64,000 nucleotides of DNA, taken from assembly GCA_030813035.1 (NCBI GenBank), contig JAUSTV010000002.1. The stretch is one strand, 5' to 3'. How positions within the stretch are numbered: position 1 is the stretch's first letter; the number at the start of each line of letters is the position of its first letter. Under the pieces are notes generated by a model. It saw only the letters and a list, made by a program, of their open reading frames with translations. It did not search any database and had not been told where the DNA came from. Shown here in pieces: positions 60,247 through 64,000 of this stretch. The stretch comes from Bacillus_BA fengqiuensis (GTDB lineage Bacteria > Bacillota > Bacilli > Bacillales > Bacillaceae_H). Both the position numbers and the translations under genes were made by a program.

Positions 60247-60378
60247 CTAAGCCGTCAGTTTATGGTGGTTGGACACAGGTGCTTTACCAGGCTTAGGCTT
60301 CCAGTTTTTTAGCTTGTTTTTTAAGAAGTCTTTTAACGATTTAAGCTTCTTTTTTCGCCTTTTCTCACGGTTTTTCAT
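60247..60378 (-). CDS. Small, highly basic protein, 43 aa
   Basis: An ATG at 60376-60378 follows GGGAGGGTG at good distance on the minus strand. The product (MKNREKRRKKKLKSLKDFLK and NKLKNWKPKPGKAPVSNHHK) has about 17 Lys/Arg in 43 residues. It may bind nucleic acid or be a small spore-type protein; no family is recognised. The strong ribosome-binding site is the best argument that it is real. Confidence 0.55.
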   Translation of the reverse strand: MKNREKRRKKKLKSLKDFLKNKLKNWKPKPGKAPVSNHHKLTA

Positions 60379-60987
60379 GGAAAGTCACCCTCCCTTCAAT
60401 GCCCGATTATATTCGGTACACTCTTATTATACCTGCCTCCGCCATTTCCAGCTATTCCTCCAGAAAAAAGAAATGTTTTCCATTGAATTAGCGAACATCC
60501 AACGCTTTGGTCAAATCGTCCAATTCCATTACTTAAGACGATAAATTACGTACATATTAATTAAATTATTTGGTTTTATTAAAAAGAACCTTGATTAACC
60601 GATACTTAATTGAAATTGAAATTGAAATATCTTTTTAACTACTCTAAAGAAACAAATGGTTTAAAAGTCAAACAGGAGGGTAATAGATAATATACAAAAA
60701 CTTCGGATGAACTCACTGAGTATTTTTGCGCGGTAATTTCATCCATTTTTCATTTTTCTTTTTCAATAAAGTAACCTGCCATTTAAATTAAAAAATTGGT
60801 GAAATTCCTTGTTAGATAAGGGAAGTCTTCTTATATGAAAAAGCATTATCTCTTGATAATATTTTTTATTTGTAATATACCTGTAATATATTTAACGTCC
60901 CTAAAATATTGTTACATTCTTTGTTACTGATTTTAATAGATTCATATGTTATCGTATTTTCAGATAATATTTTTGGAGGTACGACAT
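60379..60987. other. Long gene-free region before the second SleB-like gene
   Basis: A/T-rich sequence without a supported gene. It holds a weaker likeness of the stress-regulon element at 60736-60772 (ATTTCATCCA, then TTTTCATTTT eleven bases on, then TAAAGT off by about three bases). A GGAGGG at about 60675 leads into no reading frame. Confidence 0.45.
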
Positions 60988-61587
60988 ATGAAATTACATA
61001 ATATGAAAAAATGGTTAACAACAGCTGCCGCTGCTTTTACATTTATGGCTGCTCAAGGTACTGCAGAAGCATCTACTGTCGAGAAAGTTCAACAGGGAGA
61101 ATCCATTTGGGGTTTCGCCAATAAGTATGGTGTTCCTGTTACCGAAATAAAAAAAGTGAATAATAAAAAAAGTGACATGCTATATATTGGTGAAAATGTA
61201 ACGATTCCGACTTCTCCGTTAACGACATATGAAAAAGATTTGCTTGCGCGCTTAGTTAATGCTGAAGCGAAGGGAGAGTCTTATGCGGGGAAAGTAGCAG
61301 TAGCTACGGTCGTGTTAAATCGTGTAGAATCCAACGAATTCCCAGATACAGTAAAAAGTGTTATTTATCAAATTTCAAACGGACACTATGCTTTCACACC
61401 AGTTCAAAACGGTGCAATTAACCAACCTGCAACTGCAGAGTCTAAACGTGCAGTAAATGAAGCGATTGCCTTGAAGGGATTGGGAAGTGGTTCTTTATTT
61501 TTCTATAATCCAAAAACTGCCCAAAGCCAATGGATTAAATCCCGTCCGGTAACAACCGTTATTGGTAATCATGTATTTGCGAAATGA
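60988..61587 (+). CDS. SleB-like cell-wall hydrolase with one LysM domain
   Basis: The start is ATG 60988, seven bases after GGAGGT; the product is 199 residues. The signal peptide ends at about AEAST. One LysM spans about 30-72 (VEKVQQGESIWGFANKYGVP), and the Hydrolase_2 domain about 80-199 (VNAEAKGESYAGKVAVATVV, GAINQPATAESKRAVNEA, TTVIGNHVFAK). It is clearly a paralogue of the protein at 4683 but lacks the second LysM and the Ala/Pro linker. It cuts glycan strands of wall or cortex peptidoglycan. Confidence 0.9.
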   Translation: MKLHNMKKWLTTAAAAFTFMAAQGTAEASTVEKVQQGESIWGFANKYGVPVTEIKKVNNKKSDMLYIGENVTIPTSPLTTYEKDLLARLVNAEAKGESYAGKVAVATVVLNRVESNEFPDTVKSVIYQISNGHYAFTPVQNGAINQPATAESKRAVNEAIALKGLGSGSLFFYNPKTAQSQWIKSRPVTTVIGNHVFAK

Positions 61588-61595
61588 TAAGGAGC

Positions 61596-61630
61596 AAAAA
61601 AGGATTCGCGTTTGCGGTTCCTTTTTTTGT
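61596..61630 (+). terminator. Rho-independent terminator
   Basis: AAGGATTCGC pairs with GCGGTTCCTT and is followed by TTTTTTG. It ends the hydrolase transcript. Confidence 0.75.
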
Positions 61631-61742
61631 TCCTTTTTTACAGATCAATTCATAGAAAAGGATGCTAATATCCTTGAAACGGACACAATAGTCGTTAATT
61701 TTGAATGAGGAAGAACAACAAGGAATAGTTAAAATGATTGTT

Positions 61743-61771
61743 AAAACAGAGCTTTTGACTCTGTTTTTTAG
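61743..61771. terminator. Stem-loop terminator
   Basis: AAAACAGAG pairs with CTCTGTTTT with a T tract. It may belong to the minus-strand STAS gene or to a lost gene. The rest of 61631-61885 shows no gene. Confidence 0.65.
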
Positions 61772-61885
61772 TATATAAATAATTAATTTGTTTGGTTTAA
61801 AGCTAAAGGCGGGTTTAAAAATCGAAAATTTCTTGATTATCCGAAGCAGAAAGCCTACTAAAGCTTCCTGCGTGTATACAATCTG

Positions 61886-62710
61886 TTAAATTATTAGATA
61901 TTCTTTTAATGCTTGTTGTAAAGTGCCTAATGTTTTTGTCTTTTTATCAAAATTGGCTCCTAAGTGTATCATTTTTCGAACAACTTCAGCTCGTAACCCT
62001 GTAATCACCGTGTTGCATCCCATTAGTGAAGCACCATCAATAATTTTCATTAAATGGTCAATTACTTCATTCTCCATATCTGCGATTCCGGATAAATCTA
62101 TGATTAATGTTTGGATACGCAATTTTCCAATCTCCATCAAAACTTTTTCCTCCAAGATATTAGTTCGAAACGAATCAATCGAACCAATCAAAGGTAAAAT
62201 ACATATTTTGGAAGTTATTGGGATGATAGGAACGGATAGGTTTTCGACTAATTGTTTTTGAGCAGTTATCAATGAATCCTTATATGTAGAATAATTAATA
62301 AAAAAAGCATTCAAAAATTGATCTATTAGATTATTTATTTGTTGTTCCATCAGAAAAAAGTCTTCAATTGTAGTATGTCCTCTTAACTCGTTATACTTTT
62401 GTATGAACTTCCATAAGGTCCTGCGAATGGCTTGAATCCACTCTAATTTAAATGATAATGTAATTGAATGTGTCGCCCAAGCTATACCTTCTTGTTTCGC
62501 AAAAGCTTGCAGTTCTTGTTCTTTACCATCAATAATATAAACAACGAGTTTATGGGCATTATTTACGAGGTTAATATTTCCAATTATCAGAATATCATGA
62601 ATTTTGTCCTTTACATTAATTGCCTCTACTAATAATGTCTCTTCAAATATTTGTTTATTTTGTTCAATGAATTTTTTTAAGTTAAATGAATTTTGAAAAA
62701 CTAATTCCAT
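61886..62710 (-). CDS. RsbR-type stressosome protein (STAS domain)
   Basis: A 274-residue protein. The N-terminal half is an RsbR-like helical sensor (EWIQAIRRTLWKFIQKYNEL). The C-terminal STAS domain starts at about 160 (VPIIPITSKICILPLIGSID, then TLIIDLSGIADMENEVIDHL, then CNTVITGLRAEVVRKM). RsbR proteins form the stressosome with RsbS and RsbT and control release of sigma-B. In the usual RsbR TGxRPE(V/T) site this one has TGLRAE. A sigma-B-like promoter lies 43 bases upstream. It would mix into the host stressosome. Confidence 0.88.
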   Translation of the reverse strand: MELVFQNSFNLKKFIEQNKQIFEETLLVEAINVKDKIHDILIIGNINLVNNAHKLVVYIIDGKEQELQAFAKQEGIAWATHSITLSFKLEWIQAIRRTLWKFIQKYNELRGHTTIEDFFLMEQQINNLIDQFLNAFFINYSTYKDSLITAQKQLVENLSVPIIPITSKICILPLIGSIDSFRTNILEEKVLMEIGKLRIQTLIIDLSGIADMENEVIDHLMKIIDGASLMGCNTVITGLRAEVVRKMIHLGANFDKKTKTLGTLQQALKEYLII

Positions 62711-62752
62711 TTATATAAATCCCCTTTCATATATAACTCCCCAAACACTTTA

Positions 62753-62778
62753 ATACCCTTTATTTGTGTTTTCTAAAC
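62753..62778 (-). promoter_or_regulatory. Sigma-B-type promoter of the RsbR-like gene
   Basis: On the minus strand GTTTAG, 14 bases, then GGGTAT. This agrees with the sigma-B consensus GTTTAA-N12-14-GGGTAT and stands about 40 bases before the ATG. Confidence 0.75.
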
Positions 62779-62982
62779 CGCCTAGTAAAAAAATTCAGTT
62801 ATTTAGATGTGGATATTTCTTCGATATTAAGAGGTCTTTTTAAGCATTCAGCTTTTGTTCGTTACCTAACCTACTCTTATAGAATAACATTAAAAAGGGA
62901 AGCCGACTCATAAGTTTAAGAAATGATTCTTAAAGGTCTTAAGGGCCAATAACTTTTTAACTGGCAACATGTGTACCTCAAT

Positions 62983-63008
62983 AAAAAAGCACCCGATTAT
63001 TCGGGTGC
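62983..63008 (-). terminator. Terminator of the SET-domain gene
   Basis: GCACCCGA-TTAT-TCGGGTGC with TTTTTT following on the minus strand. Nearly the same sequence is repeated after the next gene at 63709-63734. Confidence 0.85.
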
Positions 63009-63016
63009 ATACTTCA

Positions 63017-63427
63017 TTATTCTTTTAGCTCATCACTGCCATTATCTATTTCATCTTTATTGAACCATAGCGGATCTTCGTCATCAACATCGCCATTATA
63101 GTTGATTAGGATTTCTTCTCCCGCTTTTATATCTGTATAGGCATAGAAATCAAACGTATGATTCGTAAAGTTAATATCATAAGTGGCATTAGGCTTATAA
63201 GAATGGTTAAACAACATACCATATCCTAAGAGGACAGCAGTGTGGTTTTTGCCATACTCAAACACATAATCAGCAAGCAGCGTTTTCTCTATAAAAACAT
63301 GCTCCTCATTAGGATAAGGAATGACTGGCGCTTCATGTATAAGCTCGCCTTTTGCTATGTCTTGGGTGGCGAATACCCCTCTATTGAACTCCCCATCACT
63401 AAGTGTAGAAGTCTTTATCTCAATCAT
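63017..63427 (-). CDS. Small SET-domain protein
   Basis: The start is placed at ATG 63425-63427 (MIEIKTSTLSDGEFNRGVFA) because GCAGGTGA precedes it; the product is 136 residues. The SET-fold motifs are GVFATQDIAKGELIHEAPVI, YGMLFNHSYKPNATYDINF (the NHS motif that binds SAM) and IKAGEEILINYNGD (the ELxxxY-like end). SET proteins are lysine methyltransferases, mostly eukaryotic, with small bacterial members of unknown target. The full core motifs suggest an active fold. Confidence 0.82.
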   Translation of the reverse strand: MIEIKTSTLSDGEFNRGVFATQDIAKGELIHEAPVIPYPNEEHVFIEKTLLADYVFEYGKNHTAVLLGYGMLFNHSYKPNATYDINFTNHTFDFYAYTDIKAGEEILINYNGDVDDEDPLWFNKDEIDNGSDELKE

Positions 63428-63708
63428 ATTAGTCACCTGCACGTTCTTATTTATTAGGTCTCTTACCTTTTTAAGCTTGACAGTTGATAAGGGGAAAAGC
63501 AACTGTTTTAACTCATTAATTTAAAAATCTGATGATTATCTGTACCGTAAATCGTCACAGCTGTATGTAAATCAACGAATAAAGGTGTGTTCCTATTTTA
63601 GAAGTAACATCCCATTTTCTCATGAGTTGTATAGCCATTGCAAACACCTTCACTTCCTTTCAGAAGCAGAATTAGTAAGTGATAGAAATGAATATGTTTC
63701 ACCCCAAT

Positions 63709-63735
63709 AAAAAAGCACCCGATTAGTCGGATGCA
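63709..63735 (-). terminator. Terminator overlapping the last codons of the 70-aa gene
   Basis: GCACCCGATTAGTCGGATGC with a T tract on the minus strand. It is a slightly diverged copy of the stem at 62983-63008, together with the flanking CAATAAAAAAGC. Confidence 0.75.
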
Positions 63736-63935
63736 TACTTAATGATTCCATGTAAATAAACCGAGTATTCTCGTTGTACACATTCTCTTAGTTTGATTTT
63801 TCCTTCTCTCTCTAATTCTTTAACCAATTCTCCAATTTTATCTTCATCTTCTTTAGTAGTTTTAGGAATTTCTATTGAAAAAAAATTCCCCTGACTGGCC
63901 TTCTGGAAATTTTTAAAAAGTCTATCTTTATTCAT
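63723..63935 (-). CDS. Small hypothetical protein, 70 aa
   Basis: The start is placed at the ATG at 63933-63935 (MNKDRLFKNFQKASQGNFFS), eight bases after AAAGGGG; an earlier ATG has no ribosome-binding site. The product is mostly charged and probably helical (KTTKEDEDKIGELVKELERE). I do not recognise the family. It shares its terminator sequence with the SET gene, so both may have come in through a duplication. Confidence 0.5.
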   Translation of the reverse strand: MNKDRLFKNFQKASQGNFFSIEIPKTTKEDEDKIGELVKELEREGKIKLRECVQREYSVYLHGIIKYASD

Positions 63936-63985
63936 TGGGTCAACCCCTTTATCTGCTCTTTTCGACATAAAGGAGGTTTTTTCCT

Positions 63986-64000
63986 GTGAACACCAACTAT
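63986..64000 (+). CDS. Possible start of a gene cut by the window edge
   Basis: A GTG lies nine bases after AGGAGG (63971-63976). Only five codons are visible, so nothing can be said about the product. Confidence 0.25.

Noticed and set aside
60269..60544. 91-codon plus-strand frame
   Set aside because: It is the shadow of the 43-residue basic protein on the minus strand, which has a strong ribosome-binding site.

Overview
The window looks like part of a large theta-type plasmid (megaplasmid or chromid scale) of a spore-forming member of the Bacillaceae. The Bacillus-type signs are A/T-rich DNA, strong AGGAGG ribosome-binding sites, GTG and TTG starts, SleB-like LysM hydrolases, Spo0E- and KinB-like sporulation signalling proteins and YjcZ-type small proteins. 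The plasmid signs are a Rep_3 initiator gene (15.5-16.8 kb, minus strand) facing about 0.7 kb of iterons (16.86-17.59 kb), a MerR-like DUF3967 protein of the plasmid-maintenance type, and a broken serine resolvase next to res-like palindromes. Species and replicon size cannot be told from the sequence.

Layout. 0-9.4 kb is a worn accessory region: resolvase remnant, truncated racemase, orphan sporulation histidine kinase, a Spo0E-like phosphatase, decayed small ORFs, a LysM-SleB hydrolase, a DUF3967 gene with a partial duplicate, a DUF4317 gene. 9.6-14.9 kb is a tryptophan-to-anthranilate operon (kynU, permease, kynA, kynB) with a divergent TetR regulator. 15-17.8 kb is the replicon. 17.9-21 kb is a thiamine-precursor ABC transporter (ThiXYZ type plus an MTH1187-type protein) behind a TPP riboswitch.

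21-35.4 kb is an envelope/secretion-stress island: PrsA-like foldase, OmpR-type two-component system, PepSY membrane protein, HtrA protease, GT2 glycosyltransferase, GtrA flippase, GalU, GalE, a GT39 (YkcB-like) transferase, an inserted IS1182-family element, a His-rich membrane protein and PspA. Four promoters here share the same pair of TTTTCAYY repeats at exactly the same distance from the -10 box, which ties the scattered genes into one regulon.

35.4-39.2 kb holds a solute-binding lipoprotein, an alpha/beta hydrolase, a metallo-hydrolase and two YjcZ-like genes. 39.4-54 kb is an agmatine/putrescine/GABA catabolic region: agmatinase, two PuuP-like permeases, glutamate dehydrogenase, a sigma-54 activator, an aldehyde dehydrogenase, a putrescine-type and a GABA-type aminotransferase. 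Three sigma-54 (-24/-12) promoters precede agmatinase, glutamate dehydrogenase and aldehyde dehydrogenase. Read together, agmatine would go to putrescine, aminobutanal, GABA and succinate semialdehyde, with glutamate dehydrogenase recycling the amino acceptor.

54-64 kb carries a second orphan KinB-like kinase, an FMN hydroxyacid oxidase, a BASS-type transporter, a 3-hydroxybutyrate dehydrogenase, a methyltransferase, a second SleB-like hydrolase, an RsbR/STAS protein behind a sigma-B-like promoter, and a small SET-domain protein. A structured intergenic repeat occurs in four clear copies across the window and one doubtful one.
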